Assembly (NCBI GenBank): GCA_029821755.1 | Contig: JALGSV010000014.1 | Span: 1 to 64,000, forward strand | DNA: 64,000 nt | Origin: Candidatus Zipacnadum vermilionense | GTDB lineage: Bacteria; Armatimonadota; Zipacnadia; Zipacnadales; Zipacnadaceae | Direction: 5' to 3' | Shown here: positions 14,624 through 23,246 of the stretch, one piece after another | Position numbering within the stretch: position 1 is the first letter of the stretch | How the letters are laid out: each line of letters starts with the position of its first letter | Translations under genes and position numbers: made by a program | The notes under the pieces: model-generated | Seen by the model: only the letters and a program-made list of their open reading frames with translations | What the model was told of the DNA's origin: nothing | The model's database searches: none

Positions 14624-15901
14624 ATGTCCATGGCCCATATCAAATCGGACCTGCTGGCTGCCCTTCAGGATCTCGAGATCATTGACTGCCACGAGCACCT
14701 AGGGCCGGAGAGTGAGCGGCTGGCCCAGCCGGTCGATGCACTGAACCTGTTCGGACATTACACACGCACGGACCTGGCGACGGCGGGGATGCCCAACCTG
14801 GAGTTCGAGCGGATGCACGACAAGAGCCTCCCGCTGGACTACCGCTGGGGGCTGCTCCAGCCGTACCTACCGCAGATCCGCTACGGCTCCTACGCGCGGG
14901 CAGCGTACATTGCGGCACGGGAGCTGTACGGGTTTGACGACATCAGCGACGAAACCTACGAGGCGCTCTCGGCGGCGATGCAGGAGAAGAACGTGCCGGG
15001 GGTGTACCGGTGGATCCTGCGCGACAAGTGTAAGATTCGCTGCAGTCTGACCCAGGGAGGGAACGACTACGGCGACGGGGACCTGCTGCTGCCGGTGATG
15101 CGGGTGCTGCATGTGCCGGTGGTACACACCTGGGAGGCGGTCCAGAGCAACGCGCGGTGCTTCGGAGCGACGGTCAATACGCTGGATGACTATGTGGCGG
15201 CCTTCGAGCAGTATGTGGCGACGCGCAAGCGCGAGGAGGGGATGGTGGGGCTGAAGATCATGGCCCAACCCTTCCCGGCGCCGGACCGGACCGCGGCGGT
15301 GGAGGGTTGGGAACTCTTGCGCGACGGACAAGACATCCCCGCAGGGGATGCGCACCCCCTGCACCCCTGGTTGCCCACCGGGCATTTGCACCCCCTGCAT
15401 ACCTGGTTGCTGGACCGGCTATTGGAGATCGCGGCGCGGCAGGAGCTAATCGTGGCCACGCACAGCGGCCTGTGGGGAGACTTCCGGCGACTGGAGGCGG
15501 GGCACATGATCCCCTTCTTCGAGCGCCACCCGAACACGCGGTTTGACCTGTACCACCTCAGCTTCCCGCAGGTCCACGAGGCGGTCGTCATCGGGAAGAA
15601 CTTCGCCAACGTCTGGCTCAACCTGTGCTGGACGCATATAATGTCGCCGACGCTCGCCCGGGAGGGCATGCGGGAGATCCTGGACCTGGTGCCGGTGAAC
15701 AAGGTCTTCGCCTTCGGCGGGGATTACATGAGCCGAGCGGTGGATAAGGTCATCGGACATCTGCGGATGGCCCAAGAGGATGTGGCGGAGGTGCTGGCGG
15801 AGAGGATCGAGGCGGGGCTGATGAACGAGGAGCAGGCGCTGACGGTGGCGAAGAAGTGGTTCTGGGACAACCCGGTGGAGGCATACCGGCTGGAGCTGTA
15901 G
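14624..15901 (+). CDS. Amidohydrolase-superfamily protein (paralog of 25993-27288)
   Basis: The 425-residue protein starts with the metal-binding H-x-H motif DCHEHLGPE, carries VATHSGLWGD later, and ends with FAFGGDYMSRAVDKV, the order of a TIM-barrel amidohydrolase related to uronate isomerase-like and Amidohydro_2 proteins. It is paralogous to the gene at 25993 (shared GSYAR, FANVW and FDL(Y/F)H segments). Residues about 240-262 hold a duplication, HPLHPWLPTGHLHPLHTWL, absent from the paralog and arising from a tandem DNA repeat (15349-15411). ATG 14624 has a strong AGGAGGAG site. It may be involved in C1 or sugar-acid catabolism; the substrate is unknown. Confidence 0.8.
   Translation: MSMAHIKSDLLAALQDLEIIDCHEHLGPESERLAQPVDALNLFGHYTRTDLATAGMPNLEFERMHDKSLPLDYRWGLLQPYLPQIRYGSYARAAYIAARELYGFDDISDETYEALSAAMQEKNVPGVYRWILRDKCKIRCSLTQGGNDYGDGDLLLPVMRVLHVPVVHTWEAVQSNARCFGATVNTLDDYVAAFEQYVATRKREEGMVGLKIMAQPFPAPDRTAAVEGWELLRDGQDIPAGDAHPLHPWLPTGHLHPLHTWLLDRLLEIAARQELIVATHSGLWGDFRRLEAGHMIPFFERHPNTRFDLYHLSFPQVHEAVVIGKNFANVWLNLCWTHIMSPTLAREGMREILDLVPVNKVFAFGGDYMSRAVDKVIGHLRMAQEDVAEVLAERIEAGLMNEEQALTVAKKWFWDNPVEAYRLEL
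15349..15411. repeat. In-frame tandem duplication inside the amidohydrolase gene
   Basis: The unit CACCCCCTGCA(C/T)(A/C)CCTGGTTG occurs twice about 45 bp apart and encodes the repeated HPLHPW / HPLHTW. The paralog has a single version at the same place, so the extra unit is a local duplication. Confidence 0.7.
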
Positions 15902-16028
15902 GGGTTCCGGACCGCCCCAGCCGCAAGCCCAAAGCTCGCTTGCGTGGCAGGAAGAGGGATGGCATTTCCGGGCTGAGCAGGGCTTCAGGAGCGAAGCAAA
16001 CCACAAGGTCGTTGAATGGAGGTCCCCC

Positions 16029-18362
16029 ATGCGCACGATCCAAGCGCAGGTGAGGCAAGTCTTCCCGTACATTGCGCTCGCTCTCCTGAGTGCAATAGGC
16101 CCCGCCCCAGCCGGGGCCCAGACCATCAGTTACTTCGAGACCGGGGAGGAGTTCGCCGGGCCCTTCCCCAGCTGGAAGAATGTTAGGACCGATTTCGGGG
16201 CCAAGGGGGATGGCGTCGCCGACGATGCGCCCGCCATCAGCGCTGCGCTGGATGCTCTCGACGGAACGGCCTCCGTCCTGTACTTCCCCGCCGGGACGTA
16301 TCTTATCAACTCCACGGTGCTGAACACCAAACGCACCGGCACCATGACGATAGTGGGCGAAGATCCAGCCACCACCTCCATTGTCTGTGGCGAGGATTTC
16401 ACCTCGCTGGCGCTGGGAGCGGGGGCCATGTTCCGGTTGGACGGCACCTACGGCAACATCAGTCGCCTGAGCTTCGACGGCAAAGGCAAAGCGGAAGTTG
16501 GTCTATTGCGCGATGGCGGGTATGGTACCGATTGGCGGATCACTGATCTACACGTGAAGAATGTCGGCGTCGGCATCCAGTGGGGTCGGTGGGGCGGTCT
16601 GGGTCAAGATCTCTCCTCGATGATGCGCTGCCGCTTCACCAATTGCGGGACCGGGATCCTCGCCACCGGTCAGAACTGCCTGGGACCGTATGCCTGGTAT
16701 TGCCTGTTCGAGGACTGCAACGTGGGCATCGACAGCGGCGGCGGCTTCGTCCAGCCGGCCGAATGCGTTTTCCTGCGCTCGAAAGTATCTGATATTTCCA
16801 GAGGCCAGCACGGCTACATGATTCTCAACAACACTTCCATCGGGTCGAAATGCTTCCTGGGGTCTACGGGCGCCCCGATGACCACTTGCCTGGCCCTCGG
16901 CAATAGGATCTACAATACGCTGGACCCTCTCGCCATGCAAGGCGTCAACGTCATGCTGGATAATGTGATTCGCAGTCGCACGACGATCGGCCCGGCGCTA
17001 AACATGACCCGCGCCAATACCATGTTAGTCGGCAATACCTTCACGGTGGAACAGCCGGTGGCTACCTCGGGGCGATACTTTATTGCCGATCAGAAGATCG
17101 TCGACCCAGCGACGCTGCCCGTGCCGACCACGCTGCGCCTACCCGGTGTGCCTGAGAATAGACACCGGAAGGTGTTCGAAGTGCGGCCGGATACGGGAGA
17201 CGACGCCAAGGAGATCCAACAACAGATAGATGCCGCCGCCCAGGAACCGGACGACACCAACCCGGTGATTCATATTCCCGGAGGCGCCTACCGGCTCAGC
17301 AGGACAATCGTTCTCCCGGCGCGGGAAACGATGCAGTTGGTTGGCGATGGCGGTCGTGGCGTGGTCACCATCAGCTGGGGCGGCACGGGTACCGGCCCAT
17401 TGTTCCTGATGCATGGACCAAGCCGCGTTACCATGCGCGAAATGCACTTGGTAGGGGGCGGCGCCGACGCGATACATATGGATAGCTGCGACCAGATCGG
17501 CGGACGCCTCTACTGCGATCAAGTCGATCTGATCGGCAACTATGGCGATGGCACGAATGGCGCCGACACCCATTTTCTCATCGATGGCGTAGAGAACTCC
17601 GACGTGACGGTCATCAACCACTATATCGGCGGCGCGAAGAAAGGTGTGGTGGTCAACGGAGGTCCGGTGCTCGCTGCCGGCGGCGCCACGAAAGGCCAGA
17701 TATCCTTTCTAATGGGATTAGTTTGGGGGCATTACAACTCCACCTTCCTGAACATACATAACGGCGGACGTTTGCTCTTCTGCGGGTATCGCGCGGAGAA
17801 CGTACAAAAAGGGTTGGTCACGCTGGACGCGACCTCGTCCGGCGCCCTGACCTGGGCGTGCAATAATGACGGCATTCAGGAATACAACACCACCCCTTTC
17901 GTCGTCAATGGTTTCCGCGGCACGTTGTGCACGGTGGCCAATATGCAATGGGTTTTCAAGAAGGTCACCGCCCCCATCTACAGTATCTCCGGTGACGGCA
18001 GCGAATGCCAGGTGCTCAGCATGTGCAATGCCCTGCCCGGCGGCGACGACCCGACCGTACCCGTTGACAGGATCTGGGAAGATACCAGCGATCCACCGGC
18101 CTCAGCGCTGATGGCCTTGAACCAAGCTAACTTCAACGTCTTCGACTGGCAGGACCTGCCCACGGTGGACCGCAAGGAAGTCGACGCAGAGCAGATCGAT
18201 ACCCAAGTTGTGCTGGATTGCCTGCAGCAGTTGCGCGCGTTGCGCATCGAACCGCCGACGAACCGGGCTCCGGGAGTGACGGATATCAAGTTGATTCGCC
18301 TGCCGATAGACGTTGGGAGAGACCGGAACGGCATCATCATGCGGGCCGCAGTTGGACAGTAG
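16029..18362 (+). CDS. Secreted right-handed beta-helix protein (pectate lyase 3 / GH55-like)
   Basis: The 777-residue protein has a signal peptide (hydrophobic stretch FPYIALALLSA, then APAGAQ). It then has two pectate_lyase_3-type starts: NVRTDFGAKGDGVADDAPAI near residue 57, and a second segment (DTGDDAKEIQQQIDAAA) near residue 395 followed by HIPGGAYRLSRTIVLP. Both lead into repeated short beta-helix rungs. Such proteins depolymerise or bind plant or bacterial polysaccharides outside the cell. The DNA is visibly less GC-rich with different codon choice from its neighbours, hinting at separate acquisition. It has no metabolic tie to the C1 genes on either side; GAGG before ATG 16029 is a plausible ribosome-binding site. 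Confidence 0.8.
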   Translation: MRTIQAQVRQVFPYIALALLSAIGPAPAGAQTISYFETGEEFAGPFPSWKNVRTDFGAKGDGVADDAPAISAALDALDGTASVLYFPAGTYLINSTVLNTKRTGTMTIVGEDPATTSIVCGEDFTSLALGAGAMFRLDGTYGNISRLSFDGKGKAEVGLLRDGGYGTDWRITDLHVKNVGVGIQWGRWGGLGQDLSSMMRCRFTNCGTGILATGQNCLGPYAWYCLFEDCNVGIDSGGGFVQPAECVFLRSKVSDISRGQHGYMILNNTSIGSKCFLGSTGAPMTTCLALGNRIYNTLDPLAMQGVNVMLDNVIRSRTTIGPALNMTRANTMLVGNTFTVEQPVATSGRYFIADQKIVDPATLPVPTTLRLPGVPENRHRKVFEVRPDTGDDAKEIQQQIDAAAQEPDDTNPVIHIPGGAYRLSRTIVLPARETMQLVGDGGRGVVTISWGGTGTGPLFLMHGPSRVTMREMHLVGGGADAIHMDSCDQIGGRLYCDQVDLIGNYGDGTNGADTHFLIDGVENSDVTVINHYIGGAKKGVVVNGGPVLAAGGATKGQISFLMGLVWGHYNSTFLNIHNGGRLLFCGYRAENVQKGLVTLDATSSGALTWACNNDGIQEYNTTPFVVNGFRGTLCTVANMQWVFKKVTAPIYSISGDGSECQVLSMCNALPGGDDPTVPVDRIWEDTSDPPASALMALNQANFNVFDWQDLPTVDRKEVDAEQIDTQVVLDCLQQLRALRIEPPTNRAPGVTDIKLIRLPIDVGRDRNGIIMRAAVGQ

Positions 18363-18400
18363 GATGCGGGTTAGGTAGAGGCGTATCGGTTGGAGGTATA

Positions 18401-18434
18401 GGAACTCACAGGTCTGGAGACCTGCGCCACTAGG
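18401..18434. repeat. Family A palindrome upstream of metF
   Basis: ACTCACAGGTCTGGAGACCTGCGCCACT is a diverged copy of the CAGGCTTGGAAGCCTG repeat. It sits 20 bp before the metF start. Confidence 0.6.
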
Positions 18435-18454
18435 AACACAGGAGAGATAGCTAC

Positions 18455-19327
18455 ATGGCACTTCGTGAGGCAATTGCAGCAGGCAAGTTTGTTCTGACTA
18501 CCGAGGTGGCCCCGCCCAAGGGGATTCACCTGGACCACATGATCGAGGCGGAGGCGGAATCGTGCCGCGGGCGAGTGGATGGCTTCAACGTCACCGACCT
18601 GCAGTCGGCGGCAATGCGGGCCAGCTCCTTCGCGGGTTGCCTCAAGCTCAAGCAGGCGGGGCTGGACCCGGTCCTGCAGATGGTCTGCCGTGACCGGAAC
18701 CGCCTGTCGCTGCAGTCCGAGTTGATCAGCGCCGCGGCCTTCGGGATTGACGAGGTGCTCTGTCTCACCGGCGACTACACCACGCTCGGCGACCACCCGG
18801 ACGCCAAGCCGGTGTTCGACCTAGACTCGGTGCAGCTCATTCACACCTGCACCCGGCTGAACGAGGGCTTTGACCTGGCGGACAATGAGCTGGAGGGCCC
18901 GGCCCCCACTATCCTGCCCGGCTGCGTGGTTAACCCCGGCGCCAATCCGCTGGAGCCGCAGATCATGAAGCTGCGCAAGAAGGTCGCCGCCGGCGCCAAG
19001 TTCGTGCAGACTCAGGCGGTCTACGACCCGGAACTGTTCGCGAACTTCATGTCGCAGGTCGGCGATATCGGCGTACCGATTATGGCCGGGATCGTGATGC
19101 TCAAGTCGGCGGGCATGGCCCGGTACATGAACAAGAACGTAGCCGGCGTGACCGTCCCCGACGCGATGATCCAGCGAATGAAGTCCGCCGAGAGCAAGGT
19201 CGCCACCAGCATCGAGATCACCGTGGAGCTGGTCAAGGGCCTGCAGCCGCTCTGCCAGGGCCTGCACTTCATGCCGCTGGGCTGGAACCAGCATGTGGTG
19301 ACGGTGCTGGATGAGTGCGGGTTGTAG
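18455..19327 (+). CDS. metF: 5,10-methylenetetrahydrofolate reductase
   Basis: MetF reduces methylene-THF to methyl-THF. The 290-residue protein has the family sequence pattern: TTEVAPPKG near the N terminus (catalytic Glu), GFNVTDLQSAAMR, VLCLTGDYTTLGDHPDAK, GCVVNPGANPLEPQ, GAKFVQTQAVYD and PIMAGIVMLKSAGMARYMN. It looks like the short, flavin-containing bacterial/acetogen form; no MetV or ferredoxin-type partner is adjacent, so the electron donor is unknown. It supplies the substrate for the AcsE-like methyltransferase 4 kb downstream or for methionine synthesis. It ends 44 bp before the creatininase-family gene. Confidence 0.95.
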   Translation: MALREAIAAGKFVLTTEVAPPKGIHLDHMIEAEAESCRGRVDGFNVTDLQSAAMRASSFAGCLKLKQAGLDPVLQMVCRDRNRLSLQSELISAAAFGIDEVLCLTGDYTTLGDHPDAKPVFDLDSVQLIHTCTRLNEGFDLADNELEGPAPTILPGCVVNPGANPLEPQIMKLRKKVAAGAKFVQTQAVYDPELFANFMSQVGDIGVPIMAGIVMLKSAGMARYMNKNVAGVTVPDAMIQRMKSAESKVATSIEITVELVKGLQPLCQGLHFMPLGWNQHVVTVLDECGL

Positions 19328-19371
19328 GGTAAGTAGTGAGTGATGAGTGGAAGGGCTCAGGAGGGATCTTC

Positions 19372-20172
19372 ATGTCCTGGAAATGGGAAGAGTTCACGTC
19401 GCCGGACTTTGCCGAGGCCGTCGAGGCTACCCAGGGCGTCTGCTTGCTGCCGATTGGCGTGATCGAGCGGCATGGCACGCACCTGCCGCTGGGGAACGAC
19501 TTGCAGGTGGTGCGGGAGGTGGCGTTGCAGGTGGCGGAGCGGGAGCCGGTTGTGGTCTTTCCCGAGTTCTTCCTCGCGCAGACCCACGAGACCAAGAGCC
19601 GCCCCGGGGCTATCGCCATCCGGCAGGAACTCATCCTCCAGTTGCTGGAGAACGTCTGCGCGGAGATCGCGCGCAACGGGCTGCGCAAGATCGTCCTGCT
19701 CAACGGGCACGGGGGGAATGAGTTCATCCTGCCGGTATTCATGACCATGATGCTGGAGCAGCCCCGCGACTACACGCTGTACCTGTTGCGGCTGTCGGAG
19801 TGGTGGGGTCTGGCCGCGCAGGACGAGGGGTGGAAAGCGATGAAGGCCAGCGAGTTTGACTACCATGCGGGCGAACAGGAAACCAGCTTCGCGCTGGCCT
19901 CGCGGCCGGACCTGGTCCACCTGGACCGGCTGTCGCCGCCGGCCGTGCCGCAAAAGCGCCTGGCGCACCTGCCCAAGATGAGCACGGCGACGTGGTGGAA
20001 CGCGGACTGGCCGGACCAGTACGCGGGCGACGCGACCCACGCGACGGTGGAGAAGGGGGAGTACCTGATGGGGCTGGCCGTGGAGCATCTGGCAGGAGTC
20101 CTAAAGGCGATCAAGGAGGACACCGCGGCGGCGGAGCTGGAGAAGGAGTTCTTCGCGGACAGTGGGACGTAG
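19372..20172 (+). CDS. Creatininase-family amidohydrolase
   Basis: The 266-residue protein shows the creatininase family pattern: LPIGVIERHGTHLPLGND (metal ligands Glu, His, Asp), LLNGHGGNEFILP, and the C-terminal DYHAGEQETSFAL. Family members include creatinine amidohydrolase and formamide-releasing enzymes of riboflavin/F420 or mycofactocin pathways. ATG 19372 follows CAGGAGGGATC; a start at 19336 would lack a site. Its placement in the C1 cluster could mean release of a C1-bearing amide, but this is speculative. The substrate cannot be assigned. Confidence 0.85.
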   Translation: MSWKWEEFTSPDFAEAVEATQGVCLLPIGVIERHGTHLPLGNDLQVVREVALQVAEREPVVVFPEFFLAQTHETKSRPGAIAIRQELILQLLENVCAEIARNGLRKIVLLNGHGGNEFILPVFMTMMLEQPRDYTLYLLRLSEWWGLAAQDEGWKAMKASEFDYHAGEQETSFALASRPDLVHLDRLSPPAVPQKRLAHLPKMSTATWWNADWPDQYAGDATHATVEKGEYLMGLAVEHLAGVLKAIKEDTAAAELEKEFFADSGT

Positions 20173-20425
20173 GCGGGGGATGAGACGGGCGAGGACGCCC
20201 GTCGTACCGGAGAGGGGCCCTTACTGCCGCCCCTACCGCACGCACGCCCGGAAGCCGCGGCCGGACGGGCCTTATCCCCAAGAGGCGTCTAATCGTACAC
20301 TACTGCTTGTTCCTTCGCGCATCTCGCCGTATTTCCTGCATCAACTGCGCTCGCGGGCAGGAGAGTCGCTCCTCGGCGGCAAACCTTATTCGTGACGCCA
20401 CGTCCTCTGAAGATAGGTGATTCAC
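20173..20425 (+). repeat. Intergenic stretch with a family-C-like palindrome
   Basis: The gap contains ACGGGCGAGGACGCCCGTCGTACC (20187-20211), which resembles the family-C unit inside the GT39 gene at 62364-62422. The rest has no convincing gene or promoter. A short Gly/Arg-biased open frame here is not credible. Confidence 0.55.
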
Positions 20426-21757
20426 ATGGATACATCCGGACCCATTCTGCAGGTCGCTCTCGACTTCGCCAACCTCTCGCAGGCCCTGCGCCTGGCCGAG
20501 GAGGCCGCCGCTGGCGGGGCCCAGTGGCTGGAGGCGGGCACGCCGCTGATTAAGAGCGAGGGACTGCAGGCCGTGCGGGAACTGAAGCGGCGCTTCCCGG
20601 AGCACGCCATCGTCGCGGATATGAAGACGATGGACGCCGGGCGGGCGGAGGTGGAAATGGCCGCGCAGGCCGGAGCGTCCGTCGTCGCGGTGCTGGGGGC
20701 GGCCTCCGATGCTACCATCGCCGAGTGCGTGGAAGCGGGCCAGCGGTATGACGCGCGGATTATGATTGACCTGGCCGAGGTGGCCGACCCCGTGGCGCGA
20801 GCGCGGCGGGCGCAGGAGCTGGGGGCCGCGATTATCGGGGTGCACCTGCCCATTGACGTGCAGATGCGCGGGGAGACCAACCTGGACACGCTCCAGGCCG
20901 TGGCCGAGGCGGTACAGATTCCGGTGGCGGCGGCGGGCGGGCTGAACTCGGAGACCGCGCCGCAGGCGGTGGCCGCGGGGGCCGCCATCATCATCGTGGG
21001 CGGGGCGCTGACCAAGGCACCGGATGCCAAGGCAGCTACGGAGACGATCCTGCGCGCGATGCAGACGGGGGAGGCTGTCGCCACGGAGGCCTTCAAGCGC
21101 GGCGGGCCGGAGCAGATCCGGGAGATGCTGGAGAAGTGCGAGGCGGCACAGGTGACCGACGCCCTGCACCGCGGCGGGTGGGTGGAGGGGATTCGGCCGC
21201 TCTTCCCCGGCGCGCACTGCATCGGGCCGGCGCTGACCGTGTGGACTTACCCCGGCGACTGGGCCAAGCCGGTGGAGGCAATTGACCAGGCCGCGCCAGG
21301 GACGGTGCTGTTCGTGGACGTGCGCGGGGAGGGCCCGGCGGTGTGGGGCGAGGAGGCGACCAAGTCGTGCCTCTCGCGAGGGCTGGCCGGGATCGTCATC
21401 CACGGGGCCCTGCGCGACAGCCGCGCCATCACCGAACTGGGCTTCCCGGCCTTTTGCGCCAAGGTAGCCCCGGCGGCGGGGGACCCGAAGGGGATGGGGA
21501 TGATCGGCGTGCCGCTGAAGATAGCGGGCGTCGCCATCCGCACGGGGGACTGGGTCATAGCCGACGACGACGGAGTAGTCGTCATCCCCCAGGAGCGGGC
21601 GGTGGAGATCGCCAACCGCGCCTGCGCGGTAGTCGAGCGCGAGTCCCGCGAGAAAGCGGAGATTGACGCGGGGAGCACCCTGGCGAAGGTGGTGGAGCTG
21701 GAACGCTGGGAGCAGGTGGGAGGGGGCGGGAAGGAACAGTCGCCGCACGATGGGTAG
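20426..21757 (+). CDS. 3-hexulose-6-phosphate synthase / RraA-like fusion
   Basis: Residues 1-215 form an orotidine-decarboxylase-type barrel with HPS motifs: QVALDFANLSQALRLAEEA, ADMKTMDAGRAEVEMAAQAGA (D-x-K-x-x-D) and VAAAGGLNSETAP. HPS condenses formaldehyde with ribulose 5-phosphate. Residues about 230-430 are an RraA-like domain (AQVTDALHR, GPALTVWTYPGD, FVDVRGEGP, GIVIHGALRDS, DWVIADDDGVVVIP), a fold also used by aldolases. This fusion is known mainly from archaea. Nearby THF genes support a role in formaldehyde assimilation or pentose synthesis by reversed RuMP. ATG 20426 was preferred over GTG 20417 because of spacing from AGATAGG. Confidence 0.88.
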   Translation: MDTSGPILQVALDFANLSQALRLAEEAAAGGAQWLEAGTPLIKSEGLQAVRELKRRFPEHAIVADMKTMDAGRAEVEMAAQAGASVVAVLGAASDATIAECVEAGQRYDARIMIDLAEVADPVARARRAQELGAAIIGVHLPIDVQMRGETNLDTLQAVAEAVQIPVAAAGGLNSETAPQAVAAGAAIIIVGGALTKAPDAKAATETILRAMQTGEAVATEAFKRGGPEQIREMLEKCEAAQVTDALHRGGWVEGIRPLFPGAHCIGPALTVWTYPGDWAKPVEAIDQAAPGTVLFVDVRGEGPAVWGEEATKSCLSRGLAGIVIHGALRDSRAITELGFPAFCAKVAPAAGDPKGMGMIGVPLKIAGVAIRTGDWVIADDDGVVVIPQERAVEIANRACAVVERESREKAEIDAGSTLAKVVELERWEQVGGGGKEQSPHDG

Positions 21758-21797
21758 ACGAGCGGCCGGGGGGCCGCTGTCCAGCGAGGTGTTCACC

Positions 21798-22715
21798 ATG
21801 CCCCGATTTGACCACATCGTTATCGTGGGCCCCGGTGCCATGGGGTGCCTGCACGCAGCGCTGATGACCGAGGCCGGGCTGCAGGTCAGCCTGCTCGACT
21901 ACAACCCCGAGCGCTCCTGGTACCTGAACCAGAATGGGGTTACCCTGTCCTTCCCCGAGGGGTCCTCGCGGAGGGTTTCGGTGCATGCCACCGCCAAGCC
22001 CTCCGAGATAGAGCCGGCCAAGTTGCTCATCGTTCTGGTCAAAGCCCACGCCACCGCGGCAGCGATCCGCTGGGCGGCGCCGGCGATCGGCAGCAAGACC
22101 TGCGTGCTGACGCTGCAGAACGGGCTGGGCAACTACGAGACAATCATGGAGCAGGTGCCGGCCAAGCAGGTGCTGGCCGGTTCCACCTCCAGCGGGGCGA
22201 CAGTGCTGGGGCCGGGACGGATCAAGGTGGCGGGGATCGGCGACACCGTCCTGGGCAGCCCCGCCGGGAGTAGGGCCTGCGTCAAGGAGGCCGCCGCCTG
22301 CTTCGAGACGGCTGACCTGCCGGTGCAGGTTACCACCAAGGTGGACCTGGCCCTGTGGCGCAAGGCGGTGATCAACGCCGCGATCAACCCGCTGGGGGCG
22401 CTGTCACTGCAGCGCAACGGGCAACTGGTGGAGCAGGCGTCGCTGCGCAAGCTGCTGGGCAAGGTCGCCCGGGAGGCGCACAAGGCGGCGCTGGCGGCGG
22501 GTTTTGACCTGTCCGACATGGACCCGATCGCCGCGGTGGAGGAGGTCTGCCGCCAGACCGCGCCGAATCAGTGCTCCATGCTGCAGGATGTCCTGGCCGG
22601 CCGCCAGACCGAGATTCAGCAGATCAACGGCGAGATCATGCGGCGGGCCAAGCAGCACAAGGTCAGAGTGCCACTGAACCAGGCGCTGATGGCGCTGATT
22701 GAGGGAGTGAAGTAA
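21798..22715 (+). CDS. Ketopantoate reductase-like 2-dehydropantoate 2-reductase family protein
   Basis: The 305-residue protein has the Rossmann turn IVGPGAMGCLHAALM, LIVLVKAHAT, LTLQNGLGNYE and the C-terminal KAVINAAINPLGAL and EI(Q)QINGEI segments of the ApbA/PanE family. PanE reduces ketopantoate for coenzyme A synthesis, but relatives reduce other 2-keto acids. ATG 21798 begins the canonical N terminus. Its stop codon shares a base with the start of the next gene (TAATG), so the two are translationally coupled. No other pantothenate genes are in the window. Confidence 0.88.
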   Translation: MPRFDHIVIVGPGAMGCLHAALMTEAGLQVSLLDYNPERSWYLNQNGVTLSFPEGSSRRVSVHATAKPSEIEPAKLLIVLVKAHATAAAIRWAAPAIGSKTCVLTLQNGLGNYETIMEQVPAKQVLAGSTSSGATVLGPGRIKVAGIGDTVLGSPAGSRACVKEAAACFETADLPVQVTTKVDLALWRKAVINAAINPLGALSLQRNGQLVEQASLRKLLGKVAREAHKAALAAGFDLSDMDPIAAVEEVCRQTAPNQCSMLQDVLAGRQTEIQQINGEIMRRAKQHKVRVPLNQALMALIEGVK

Positions 22716-23086
22716 TGGCCAAGGGCGGAGCGAAAACCTGGTACTTTCCCGATGGGGAGCTGCCGCCGCCGGCGACTAAAGGGACCATGGAGCCGCATGA
22801 GGCGCTCATGATCTTCAACCTCAACGAGGAGCCGGCGAAGGTCAAGCTGGACCTCTACTTCAAGGACCGCGACCCGATCAAGGGCGTCAAGCTGGTGGTG
22901 CCGGCGGAGCGCGTGATCAACTTCCGCCTGGATCACCCGGACGAGATCGGCGGGGTGGAGATACCGCGCGGGGTGCAATATGCCTTGCGGGTGCGCGCCA
23001 GCGTCCGGGTGGTCTGCCAGTTCGGGCGGCTGGACGCGACGCAGGCAAACCTGGCGTACTACACCACGATGGGGTTGGCGGAGTAG
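22715..23086 (+). CDS. Sensory rhodopsin transducer-like (ASRT family) protein
   Basis: The 123-residue protein resembles the Anabaena sensory rhodopsin transducer family: KTWYFPDGELPPP, MEPHEALMIFNLNEEPAKVKLDLYFKDRDP, RVINFRLDHP, IPRGVQYALRVRASVRVVCQFGRLD. ASRT is a small soluble beta-sandwich tetramer first described with a rhodopsin; most family members occur without one and are linked to carbohydrate metabolism or regulation. There is no rhodopsin gene here. It overlaps the ketopantoate reductase-like gene by one base and is followed by an inverted repeat, which suggests the end of a transcript. Confidence 0.8.
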   Translation: MAKGGAKTWYFPDGELPPPATKGTMEPHEALMIFNLNEEPAKVKLDLYFKDRDPIKGVKLVVPAERVINFRLDHPDEIGGVEIPRGVQYALRVRASVRVVCQFGRLDATQANLAYYTTMGLAE

Positions 23087-23093
23087 GGAACGG

Positions 23094-23169
23094 ACGTGGA
23101 AGGCGGAACGTGGGGGAGGCCCTTGTCCGCAGCCTTCCGCTCTGGGCCGTTTTCCACGTTCCACCTTAC
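23094..23169. repeat. Family H inverted repeat (AAGGCGGAACGTGG ... CCACGTTCCACCTT)
   Basis: Two facing arms of about 14 bp flank a CG-rich middle, so the whole 76 bp can fold. Arm sequence recurs inside mnmE (1616-1640) and after glnA (59770-59790). It lies directly after the ASRT-like gene and may act as a terminator. Confidence 0.7.
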
Positions 23170-23246
23170 CCGGCCCACAATAGCAGCAGCAGAGGGGCGG
23201 GGTGCGTAGCCCCCGCCCTACATACCTGAAAGGACTCTCTCGTCCC

